The notes beneath the pieces were generated by a model. That model was not told the DNA's origin and ran no database searches. It saw nothing but the letters and a program-made list of their open reading frames with translations. 12,757 nucleotides of DNA from Candidatus Pelagibacter sp. TMED118 (GTDB taxonomy: Bacteria; Pseudomonadota; Alphaproteobacteria; Pelagibacterales; Pelagibacteraceae), in NCBI GenBank assembly GCA_002170205.2, contig NHFT02000005.1:68854-81610 (forward strand), written 5' to 3'. Below are positions 6,276 through 12,677 of the stretch, in pieces (the stretch's first letter is position 1; every line of letters starts with the position of its first letter). The translations under genes and the position numbers were made by a program.

Positions 6276-8052
6276 TGATCCGTTAGAAATGACCGGATCA
6301 AAAACATTTAAAGAACGTATTAATTTGTTTAATAATACTGAAAAAATAATATTTAATAGTGAGTGGTCTAAAAAAAGGTTTATTTTAAATCTCGACAAAT
6401 TTTTCCATAAATCAGAGAAGCTCGAAGTAATTTATCAATCAACAAATAAAGTAAAAATCGATATTAAAAAAAAAAAGAAAATAATTTCCTTTGTAGGTAA
6501 ATTAAATAAAGCAAAGGGTTATGATATATTTGGCAAAGCTATAATTAGAATTTTAAATAAATATTCAAAATGGGAAGGACATGTTTACGGAGATGAACCA
6601 AGAGAAAACCTTAATTTTACACACAAAAATTTATTTATAAAAGGTTTTCAATCACACCATAAAGTTCTTAATAATTTTAAATATTCAAGTATAACCGTTG
6701 TATGTTCAAGATGGAACGAACCATTTGGAAGAACTAGTCTTGAAGCTTCCAGTAGAGGATGCGCTGTAATTATAACAGATAGAGGGGGTTTACCAGAAAC
6801 AGTTACTGATGCTATAATCCTTCCTACATTAAGTGTCTCAAATTTATACAATTCTTTAGAAAAACTAATATTAAATAGTAAACTAAGAAGAAAACTTCAA
6901 TTAAAATCAAAAAATAATTTTTATTTAACAAATAAATTTGTAACAAAATCAATAGATAAATATAGATATAGTTTTTTTTCAGAAAAAAATATTTTTGTCA
7001 AAAAAAATAAACTCAAAGTTTTACATGTAACAAATTTTAATGAGAGGCATAATGGTAGGTTGTTTTATAATACTGGTAGAAGAATCAATAATGGTTTAAT
7101 AAGATTAAATCACAGTGTTTTAACTTTCAGTGATCGAGATATAGTAAGTTATTATAGATCAATTAAGGATATAGATGGTTCAAAAAAATTAAATAAAAAA
7201 TTAATTAGCGTAATATCAAATTATATACCTGATATTATTATTTTAGGGCACGCTGATTTAATTAAAAAGGACACTCTAATCTTTATAAAAAAAAATTATC
7301 CGAAAATAAAGATAGCACAGTGGTTTCTTGATAGAATGGACTCTGAATGGAAAAGTAATAGGAAAAGATTCCTAGATAAAATGTCAGTAGTTGATGCTAG
7401 CTTTTGTACTACATCTCCAGAAATACTTAAGTTTCCTAAAAAAAATAAAGTTTTTTATATTCCCAACCCTGCAGATGAGTCTTTTGAAACATTATCTTCA
7501 TATAAAAATAAAAATCCAAAATTCGATGTTTTCTTTGCAATGTCTCATGGGGTACATAGAGGCACACTAAAAAAAGGTAAATTTGATGAACGAGAAAGGT
7601 TCATTAAAAAATTAATGAAAAAAACACCAAATATTAAATATGATTTATATGGTTTTAATGACACTCAACCAATTTGGGCTGATGACTTAAAATTAAAGTT
7701 GTATAATTCTAAGATGGGTCTAAATCTTAGTCAGGGCAAATCTATAAAATACTACTCAAGTGATAGAATTACTCAACTCATAGGCAATGGTCTTTTAACT
7801 TTGGTAGACAAGAAAACGCAATTAAATAAGTTTTTTAAAAAGAATGAAGTTATATTTTATGACACAATTAATGATTTATCTAAAAAAATTTTAAAATATT
7901 CAGAGAATAAAGATTTAAGAATTAAAATTGCTAAAAAAGGTAAATTAAAATATCATAAATATTTTAACTCAAAAACTGTTGCTGATTTTATCATAAATAA
8001 AACTATGAATATATCTAACAACAAGAAATATTATTGGAATAATGAAAAATAA
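6220..8052 (+). CDS. Two-domain glycosyltransferase (GT4 plus CgeB-like GT), main part
   Basis: This frame carries most of the split gene; its biological reading begins after the A11 tract at 6245, although an in-frame ATG exists at 6220. The first domain continues with FHNDPLEMTGSKT, a KLNKAKGYDIFGKA strand-helix and the GT4 E-x7-E motif (EPFGRTSLE, residues 167-175 of this frame). A second complete glycosyltransferase module begins near residue 265 (LKVLHVTNF) and runs to the end. It includes IPNPADESF, a DERERF-LYGF segment and SDRITQLIGNG, resembling the CgeB/Glyco_trans_1_2 type. The fused protein probably adds two sugars to a surface glycan at the cytosolic face. A second A11 tract lies at 6466-6476. 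The end overlaps metG by 11 bp. Confidence 0.85.
   Translation: MLIKLKKKTNAKVILYFHNDPLEMTGSKTFKERINLFNNTEKIIFNSEWSKKRFILNLDKFFHKSEKLEVIYQSTNKVKIDIKKKKKIISFVGKLNKAKGYDIFGKAIIRILNKYSKWEGHVYGDEPRENLNFTHKNLFIKGFQSHHKVLNNFKYSSITVVCSRWNEPFGRTSLEASSRGCAVIITDRGGLPETVTDAIILPTLSVSNLYNSLEKLILNSKLRRKLQLKSKNNFYLTNKFVTKSIDKYRYSFFSEKNIFVKKNKLKVLHVTNFNERHNGRLFYNTGRRINNGLIRLNHSVLTFSDRDIVSYYRSIKDIDGSKKLNKKLISVISNYIPDIIILGHADLIKKDTLIFIKKNYPKIKIAQWFLDRMDSEWKSNRKRFLDKMSVVDASFCTTSPEILKFPKKNKVFYIPNPADESFETLSSYKNKNPKFDVFFAMSHGVHRGTLKKGKFDERERFIKKLMKKTPNIKYDLYGFNDTQPIWADDLKLKLYNSKMGLNLSQGKSIKYYSSDRITQLIGNGLLTLVDKKTQLNKFFKKNEVIFYDTINDLSKKILKYSENKDLRIKIAKKGKLKYHKYFNSKTVADFIINKTMNISNNKKYYWNNEK
6234..6244 (+). other. A11 homopolymer at the frameshift point
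   Basis: Eleven consecutive A residues follow ATT and precede CAAATGC. Upstream reads I-K-K-K in frame 0; downstream sense resumes in frame +1 as T-N-A-K-V. An A10 tract (or A13) would restore one frame. Possible explanations are polymerase slippage that yields some in-frame mRNA, a real inactivating indel, or a sequencing or assembly error. Confidence 0.85.
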
Positions 8053-9577
8053 TTATTATGTAACAACTCCAATTTATTACCCATCTGCAAACCCTCATAT
8101 GGGACATGCATATTCAAGTATAATTGCAGATTTTTTTGCAAGATTTAAAAGTATTCAAGGTTATAATGTATTTTTTCTCACTGGAACTGATGAACACGGT
8201 CAGAAAATAGAGCGTGCTGCGAAAAAAAAAGGTATGAAACCATTAGAATTTTGCGATGAAATAAGTAAAACATTTAAAGATCTAACTAAGATACTAAATC
8301 TTTCAAATAATGATTTTATAAGAACTACAGAAGAAAGGCACAAAAAATCTGCGATAAATATTTGGAATAGCTTAGAAAAAAAAGGTGAAATTTATTTATC
8401 TAAATACTCTGGATGGTATTCAATATCCGATGAAGCTTTTTATAGTGAGAATGAAATTGAGGAAAATACAGGTAAAAAAGTGTCCAAACTATCAGGATCA
8501 CCTGTAGAATGGGTTGAGGAGGAATCATATTTTTTTAAACTATCTAATTGGGAAAAAAAATTACTTGAATTTTATGATGATAACCCAAACTTCATATTAC
8601 CAATTTCACGAAGAAATGAAGTTATTAGTTTTGTTAAGAGTGGGCTGAAAGATTTATCTGTAAGTAGAAAATCATTCAAATGGGGTATACCTGTGCCATC
8701 TAATGAAGATCATGTAATGTATGTTTGGTTAGACGCACTAACAAACTATTTAAGTGCTGTTAATTATCCAGATCAACAAAACGAATTATATAAAAATTAT
8801 TGGCCTGCCGATTTACATATTATAGGTAAGGACATTTTAAGATTTCATGCAATATATTGGCCAGCATTTCTTTTGGCTGCCGACCTTGAACCACCAAAAA
8901 GAATCTATGGTCATGGCTGGATACTTTCTGGAGACCAAAAAATGTCGAAATCCAAAGGAAATATTTTAGATCCTATAGATATTATTGATACATATGGATT
9001 AGATCCATTAAGATATTACCTAATTAAAGAAGTATCTTTTGGTAACGATGGAAATATATCAAAAGAAAAATTAGAAAATTGCATTAATAGTGATTTAGCG
9101 AATAATTATGGAAATTTGTGCCAAAGAGTAGTCAGTTTCTCTGAAAAAAATCTTAATTTAAATGTTCCTCGGAACATTAAATTTAATGATGATGATATAA
9201 AAATTCTCTCTGTTTATAACACTAACTATAACAAAATTATTGATTATGTTGATAATCAAGATATTAATTCATATATAAATTTTATTGTTGATCAATTATT
9301 CGCAGCAAATAAATATTTTAATGACCAAGAACCGTGGAAAAAGAAATCAGATCCTGAAAGGTTAAATACAATAGTTTATACATCTCTTGAACTTATAAGA
9401 AAAGTAACGATACTGTTGTACCCAATAATTCCAGAAACATCGCTTAAAGTATTAAAGATTTTCAATTATAATCTTGATGATTTAAAATTTGAGAGTCTTA
9501 GAATAAATAATTATATAAAATCAGGAATTCATTTAAATAAAATCGACATTTTGTTTAAAAAAATAGATATGTCTTAA
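8042..9577 (+). CDS. metG: Methionyl-tRNA synthetase
   Basis: This 511-residue class I aminoacyl-tRNA synthetase charges tRNA-Met, including the initiator. The HIGH signature reads HMGH (19-22) after TTPIYYPSANP; FLTGTDEHGQ is at 45-54, YVWLDALTNYL at 227-237 and KMSKS at 300-304. The connective peptide (about 120-135, YSGWYSISDEAFY) lacks the Cys pairs of the zinc-binding type, as in many alphaproteobacterial enzymes. The protein ends after the anticodon-binding helical domain, with no C-terminal Trbp111-like dimerisation domain. The ATG lies inside the end of the glycosyltransferase gene (ATGAAAAATAA), so it is likely co-transcribed and coupled. An essential gene at this place argues against the segment being a simple mobile island. 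Confidence 0.97.
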   Translation: MKNNYYVTTPIYYPSANPHMGHAYSSIIADFFARFKSIQGYNVFFLTGTDEHGQKIERAAKKKGMKPLEFCDEISKTFKDLTKILNLSNNDFIRTTEERHKKSAINIWNSLEKKGEIYLSKYSGWYSISDEAFYSENEIEENTGKKVSKLSGSPVEWVEEESYFFKLSNWEKKLLEFYDDNPNFILPISRRNEVISFVKSGLKDLSVSRKSFKWGIPVPSNEDHVMYVWLDALTNYLSAVNYPDQQNELYKNYWPADLHIIGKDILRFHAIYWPAFLLAADLEPPKRIYGHGWILSGDQKMSKSKGNILDPIDIIDTYGLDPLRYYLIKEVSFGNDGNISKEKLENCINSDLANNYGNLCQRVVSFSEKNLNLNVPRNIKFNDDDIKILSVYNTNYNKIIDYVDNQDINSYINFIVDQLFAANKYFNDQEPWKKKSDPERLNTIVYTSLELIRKVTILLYPIIPETSLKVLKIFNYNLDDLKFESLRINNYIKSGIHLNKIDILFKKIDMS

Positions 9578-9609
9578 AATTTCTTACTTTAATAAGATTA
9601 CATAATTAA

Positions 9610-10479
9610 ATGTTCACAATAATTATACCTACCTTTAATAATTTAAATTATCTTACTATTTGTATAAAAAGTTTAAGAAAAAATTCAAAGTTTAATCATC
9701 AAATAATACCTCATGTTAATGTTGGTAGGGATGGAACTACAAAATATTTAGACTCGGAAAAAATCGAGTACACATACACCAATTATAATTCTGGTATTTG
9801 TGAGGGAATGAACAAAGCATCAAAAAAAGCAAAATTTGAACTTATATTATATGCTCATGACGATTTCTATTTTTGTCCAGATTGGGATGTCGTTTTATTA
9901 AATGAAGTTAATAAAATTGGACATAATAGATTTTATTTGTCTGGATTAATGATAAATAATGGTCCAATTAAATTTGATTGTGGTGCTGATATTAATTCTT
10001 TCGATGAAAGTAAACTTCTCAATAACTACAAAAATATTAATCATTATGATTTTCAAGGTTCTACATGGGCACCCCATCTAATACACAAAGAATTGTGGAA
10101 TAAAGTAGGGGGTTTTAGCGAGGAATTTTATCCTGGAACAGGTTCTGATCCTGATTTAAATATGAAATTGTGGAGAGAAGGTGTAAGAATTTTTAAAGGA
10201 CTGAATGATTGTAAAGTTTATCACTTTGGCTCTACTGTTACAAGAGGGTATAAAGGTCATCCAACAATTAAAACTGAGTCTGGTAGCAGGGGTGCAAAAA
10301 TATTTTTACTTAAGTGGGGTATATCAATTAAATTTTTCAAAAAAAGATATTTACTTTCAGATCAAAAATTTCAATCTAATTTAGAAGAACCTTTAAAAAA
10401 TCTAAGTTATTATCTTGATCTATTTATTGTTAAACTAAATTATTTCTATGTTAGATTATTTTCAAATATTAAATTTTAA
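9610..10479 (+). CDS. GT2-family glycosyltransferase
   Basis: This 289-residue protein has the GT-A fold start of family 2 (MFTIIIPTFNNLNYLTICIKSL, with TNYNSGICEGMNKA at 57-70). The metal-binding DXD-type site is HDDFYF (83-88). Later motifs are the acceptor-side W-x2-VGGFSEEFYPGTG (163-177), SDPDLNMKLW (179-188) and VYHFGS (203-208). There are no convincing transmembrane helices, so it probably acts at the inner face of the membrane on a lipid-linked or cell-surface glycan. The donor and acceptor cannot be read from sequence. It follows metG by 32 bp without a clear ribosome-binding site. Its 3' end overlaps the convergent recombinase gene by 11 bp. Confidence 0.88.
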   Translation: MFTIIIPTFNNLNYLTICIKSLRKNSKFNHQIIPHVNVGRDGTTKYLDSEKIEYTYTNYNSGICEGMNKASKKAKFELILYAHDDFYFCPDWDVVLLNEVNKIGHNRFYLSGLMINNGPIKFDCGADINSFDESKLLNNYKNINHYDFQGSTWAPHLIHKELWNKVGGFSEEFYPGTGSDPDLNMKLWREGVRIFKGLNDCKVYHFGSTVTRGYKGHPTIKTESGSRGAKIFLLKWGISIKFFKKRYLLSDQKFQSNLEEPLKNLSYYLDLFIVKLNYFYVRLFSNIKF

Positions 10480-11422
10480 TCTTATTTAATGCATTGTTTT
10501 TAAATATATTCGCTTCTTTTATGTACCTTCTAACCATCTGAGTCGTTTTATGACCTGTCATTGCCATAATACTACGCTCATCAGCTCCAGATTCTGCAGC
10601 CACTGTAGCAAAGCCAGATCTTAAACTATGACCTGCAAAATTTTTATTTTCAATACCAGCAAAATTTAAGTATTTTTTCATTAATAAAACTACTGATTGA
10701 TCTGTTAATCTTTTCTCTGTTAAGGTTAAACCTTTAGAAAATCTTCTAAAAATGGGTCCAGATTTGATTTTAGAAATTTCTAACCATTTTTTAAGGTTAA
10801 ATACTGGGCAATATTTTTCATTGGTGAAGTAGGGTAGTCCTTTGATCATTCCTTCACCGAGTTGGTCAGTTTTTGACCTTTTGATAGTTAATTTGACACC
10901 TTCGGGAACAAATTCTAAATCCTCATGATCAATTGAAATTATTTCAGTTCTTCTAAATCCACCTCCAAAGCCTATTAAGATAATTGTCTTATCTCTCAAC
11001 TTCTTAATATCCTTAATTTTTTGTTCATCTATCACATTAACTATTGATTTTAAATGACTGATTAATATAGGTTTTTTTCCTTTTTGAATACTTCCTTTTA
11101 ACCTTTTAATTCCCATTAAATTTTCAACAATGATTGGATGTTTAGTATCCAAATAATGCCCTTTTATCTTATGAACCATACTTATTGAAACTAATCGTCG
11201 CCTTAAGGTGCTAGTTTTCAAAGTTTTAGATAGGTGAGTTAAGTATAACGATACTATTTTAGGCTCAGATGGCAAAGAATTTAAACCATGTTTTGCACAA
11301 AAAGCTCCAAAATCTCTGAAATCTGATTTGTAAGCTCTCAAAGTATTATTTGCTTTAGAACTTTTGAGATTATTTAATGTTGTTTCATGAAGCGATTTTA
11401 ACTCTGTTGTAAGTTCATTCAT
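10469..11422 (-). CDS. Tyrosine recombinase / site-specific integrase
   Basis: This 317-residue protein has the two-domain layout of phage-integrase-family recombinases: an N-terminal SAM-like core-binding domain (about 10-90) and a catalytic domain (about 115-310). The catalytic set is complete: Arg157 (GGFRRTE), Lys184 (KRSKTD), His265 and Arg268 (HSLR), His291 (TGHKT) and the nucleophile Tyr300 (RRYI). It is therefore expected to cut and rejoin DNA. No excisionase, phage, plasmid or toxin-antitoxin gene is beside it, and no tRNA lies close, so it may be an orphan or the remnant of a small element. A perfect TTGACA box and a large dyad lie directly upstream. Its 3' end overlaps the GT2 gene. 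Confidence 0.93.
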   Translation of the reverse strand: MNELTTELKSLHETTLNNLKSSKANNTLRAYKSDFRDFGAFCAKHGLNSLPSEPKIVSLYLTHLSKTLKTSTLRRRLVSISMVHKIKGHYLDTKHPIIVENLMGIKRLKGSIQKGKKPILISHLKSIVNVIDEQKIKDIKKLRDKTIILIGFGGGFRRTEIISIDHEDLEFVPEGVKLTIKRSKTDQLGEGMIKGLPYFTNEKYCPVFNLKKWLEISKIKSGPIFRRFSKGLTLTEKRLTDQSVVLLMKKYLNFAGIENKNFAGHSLRSGFATVAAESGADERSIMAMTGHKTTQMVRRYIKEANIFKNNALNKIKI

Positions 11423-11424
11423 AT

Positions 11425-11461
11425 TATTACTATTGATAACAATTAATTATCATTAGTAATA
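11425..11461. repeat. Large imperfect inverted repeat before the recombinase gene
   Basis: The left arm TATTACTATTGATAA (11425-11439) and right arm TTATCATTAGTAATA (11447-11461) are inverted copies with one mismatched pair, separated by the 7-nt centre CAATTAA. The dyad begins two bases upstream of the recombinase start codon and covers its predicted -10 box and transcription start. The layout, with arms flanking a 7-nt spacer and inner ends GATAA/TTATC, resembles core sites of tyrosine recombinases such as dif, whose arms flank 6-8 bp. It could instead be an operator for autoregulation. The arms themselves are directly visible; the function is inferred. Confidence 0.7.
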
Positions 11462-11484
11462 TAATAACACATTTTCAATGTCAA
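11456..11484 (-). promoter_or_regulatory. Predicted sigma-70 promoter of the recombinase gene
   Basis: On the minus strand a perfect TTGACA (-35, bases 11484-11479) is followed after 17 bp by TATTAC (-10, bases 11461-11456), matching consensus at four of six positions. The expected start is near 11449, giving a leader of about 27 nt. The spacer contains a small 5-3-5 dyad (ACATT-TTC-AATGT, 11469-11481). The -10 box lies inside the large inverted repeat, so a protein bound there would block transcription. Confidence 0.6.
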
Positions 11485-11506
11485 GCAAATAAGTTAAGAT
11501 TTAAAT

Positions 11507-11671
11507 ATGCCTAAATATCTTCTAATTGGTCTTGGAGTAATGATAATTTTATTTGTCTCAATGCATTATTGGGCTAAATTATCAGTTCAGGGAAAAAACA
11601 GAGCATTAATGCTAATATTTGGCGTTTTTTTTTTAAGCATATTCGTTCTACTATTTTTATTGATGGGTTAA
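11507..11671 (+). CDS. Small membrane protein, 54 aa, two helices
   Basis: This short ORF (ATG 11507, TAA 11669-11671) encodes MPKYLLIGLG... with two hydrophobic segments, about 4-20 and 34-53. A polar turn between them contains SVQGKNRALM. The hairpin topology, positively charged turn and absence of biased low-complexity sequence argue for a real inner-membrane microprotein rather than chance. It is divergent from the recombinase gene, with 84 bp between their starts. I do not recognise a family and assign no function. No Shine-Dalgarno sequence is evident, as for most genes here. Confidence 0.6.
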   Translation: MPKYLLIGLGVMIILFVSMHYWAKLSVQGKNRALMLIFGVFFLSIFVLLFLLMG

Positions 11672-11744
11672 ATATTAATTATCCACATTGTTAATAAAAA
11701 CATTTATCAATTATAAGGTGATTAAATAAAATTTATTTTTAATG

Positions 11745-11750
11745 TAATAT
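11745..11750 (+). promoter_or_regulatory. Candidate -10 element of the structured RNA
   Basis: TAATAT lies where a -10 box would be expected for a transcript starting near 11757, just before the first hairpin of the GC-rich RNA. No convincing -35 partner is visible. The flanking DNA is extremely AT-rich, so the match alone is weak. Confidence 0.25.
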
Positions 11751-11756
11751 TTTTTT

Positions 11757-11943
11757 AATTTAAGAGGCAACTCTTAACTGACCAATTGGGGAAATACCGA
11801 GAGGTTCAAGCCCAAGGGGCAGAAAACTTTGCGGAGTAGCGCTAAAATCGCAAAGTGACTAGGCATGGCGGTAGCGCATAAAACGACGTGCCAAAACTGC
11901 TGTTCTTTGTGCCTGAAAAGGTGCAAGGAAACAGGGTTTTTCT
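11757..11943 (+). ncRNA. Structured RNA of unrecognised class with intrinsic terminator
   Basis: From 11761 to 11940 there are 86 G/C in 180 bases, while the 60 bases before have 6. The segment holds no convincing ORF and folds well. First is TTAAGAG-GCAA-CTCTTAA (11760-11777, GNRA loop). Next is TTGGG...CCCAA enclosing ACC-GAGA-GGT. Then GCAG...CTGC can enclose two hairpins: ACTTTGCG/CGCAAAGT and GGCATG/CGTGCC. The last element is a long hairpin at 11900-11934 followed by a T-run. I looked for signatures of tmRNA, RNase P RNA, SRP RNA, 6S RNA, and the common riboswitches (TPP, FMN, SAM, glycine, cobalamin, c-di-GMP) and found none convincing. It is either an independent small RNA or a cis-acting leader of the alkyltransferase gene, whose ATG lies eight bases after the T-run. 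The boundaries are approximate. Confidence 0.7.
11900..11943 (+). terminator. Rho-independent terminator ahead of the alkyltransferase gene
   Basis: CTGTTCTTTGTGCC (11900-11913) pairs with GGTGCAAGG-A-AACAG (11920-11934), giving 14 pairs including three G-U pairs and one bulged A, around a TGAAAA loop. GG and then TTTTTCT (11937-11943) follow. It is the only strong terminator in the window. Its position, eight bases before an ATG, suits either the end of an independent RNA or an attenuator. Confidence 0.75.
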
Positions 11944-11950
11944 ACAAAAA

Positions 11951-12226
11951 ATGATTCTTAAAGGAACAAAATTTCAATTAAAAGTTTGGAGATATCTTAA
12001 GACTATACCAAAAGGTAAGGTTAAAACCTACAAACAGGTTGCTAAAAGCATAAAAAGCCCTAAATCAGCTCGTGCTGTAGCTAACGCTTGTGCTAATAAC
12101 CCATATGCCCCGAAAATACCCTGCCACAGAGTAATTAGATCTGATGGCGGCCTTGGAGGCTATTCTGGTAGTGGTGGAATTAGGCAAAAAATACGTTTGC
12201 TTAGATTAGAAAAAGTAAAAGTCTAA
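11951..12226 (+). CDS. Single-domain O6-alkylguanine-DNA alkyltransferase (MGMT/Ogt type)
   Basis: This 91-residue protein equals the C-terminal DNA-binding and active-site domain of methylguanine-DNA methyltransferases, which remove alkyl groups from O6-guanine in a suicidal transfer to cysteine. The motifs are GTKFQLKVW (5-13), IPKGKVKTYKQVA (19-31) with the helix-turn-helix, SARAVANA with the arginine finger Arg41, PCHRV with acceptor Cys58, and GGYSGSGGIRQK. The active Cys shows that it is not an alkyltransferase-like (ATL) protein, which have lost it. I chose ATG 11951 because the GTG at 11888 would force translation through an RNA stem and the terminator, and the extra residues do not resemble the family. 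The N-terminal domain found in Ada/Ogt is absent, as in other short members. Confidence 0.88.
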   Translation: MILKGTKFQLKVWRYLKTIPKGKVKTYKQVAKSIKSPKSARAVANACANNPYAPKIPCHRVIRSDGGLGGYSGSGGIRQKIRLLRLEKVKV

Positions 12227-12677
12227 CAACAACTTAAGGACTTTTTAACATTAAAAACTCAGCTAAATCAACGATTTTTGATTATTTTATCTCATTTATT
12301 GAAAAATATGATAATTCATCCTTCAGTTGTACCTAATATAAGCTAATTGTAAAAATAGACCCCTCTATGGGCTTTTAAATGCTATATTCTATTTATGCAT
12401 TACTCCATTATTTAATCAAATCAAACCTTTTAGAATACTATATTTTCTGATTAGTTTATTATTATCTATGACTTAAAGTCTTAAATTTTATGAGTTTTTT
12501 TTCTTTTTTTTTAATGATTATCCCATTATCCATATGTTTGTGAATTAAAGAACTTTTTTTTAAATCTTTATTATTAAATTACGTAATATTCGTATTTATA
12601 AAATATTTAATAAATACAATTATTTATACATATTATATTAAGTATAACTTTATATATTAGTACACAAACAGTACCTA
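12227..12677. other. Non-coding, very AT-rich intergenic region
   Basis: I see no gene in these 451 bases on either strand; all short ORFs lack family features. A weak hairpin AATCAA-CGATTT-TTGATT at 12266-12283, followed by ATTTTAT, might end the alkyltransferase transcript. Other marks are a short dyad GACTT-A-AAGTC near 12470 and a pyrimidine run T8-C-T9 at 12495-12512. It is the longest gene-free stretch in an otherwise packed window. Confidence 0.6.

Noticed and set aside
5605..11422. tRNA-Glu to recombinase as the two ends of a genomic island
   Set aside because: The essential metG lies inside, no repeat of the tRNA 3' end is found near the recombinase, and the distance is about 5 kb.
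11757..11943. Structured region as split tmRNA, RNase P RNA, 6S RNA, SRP RNA or cobalamin riboswitch
   Set aside because: The invariant segments of these RNAs were sought and not found; GGTTCAAGC resembles a T loop but its flanks do not pair.
11888..11950. GTG start giving a 112-residue alkyltransferase with a 21-residue N-terminal extension
   Set aside because: The extra residues run through an RNA stem and the terminator hairpin and do not resemble the family; ATG 11951 gives a natural domain start.
11865..11954. A 29-codon Cys-rich ORF (TCQNCCSLCLKRC) whose TGA overlaps the alkyltransferase ATG as ATGA
   Set aside because: Tempting as a coupled leader peptide, but it uses GC-rich codons unlike the neighbours and lies wholly in the folded RNA and terminator. 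Its pattern is better explained by RNA constraint; worth a glance only if homologues keep the frame.
12356..12376. Hairpin in GACCCCTCTATGGGCTTTT as a terminator
   Set aside because: Only three G-C pairs form before a mismatch and the T-run is short.
12470..12512. GACTT-A-AAGTC followed by T8-C-T9 as a terminator
   Set aside because: The loop would be one base and the T-run starts more than ten bases later, about 250 bp past the nearest gene end.
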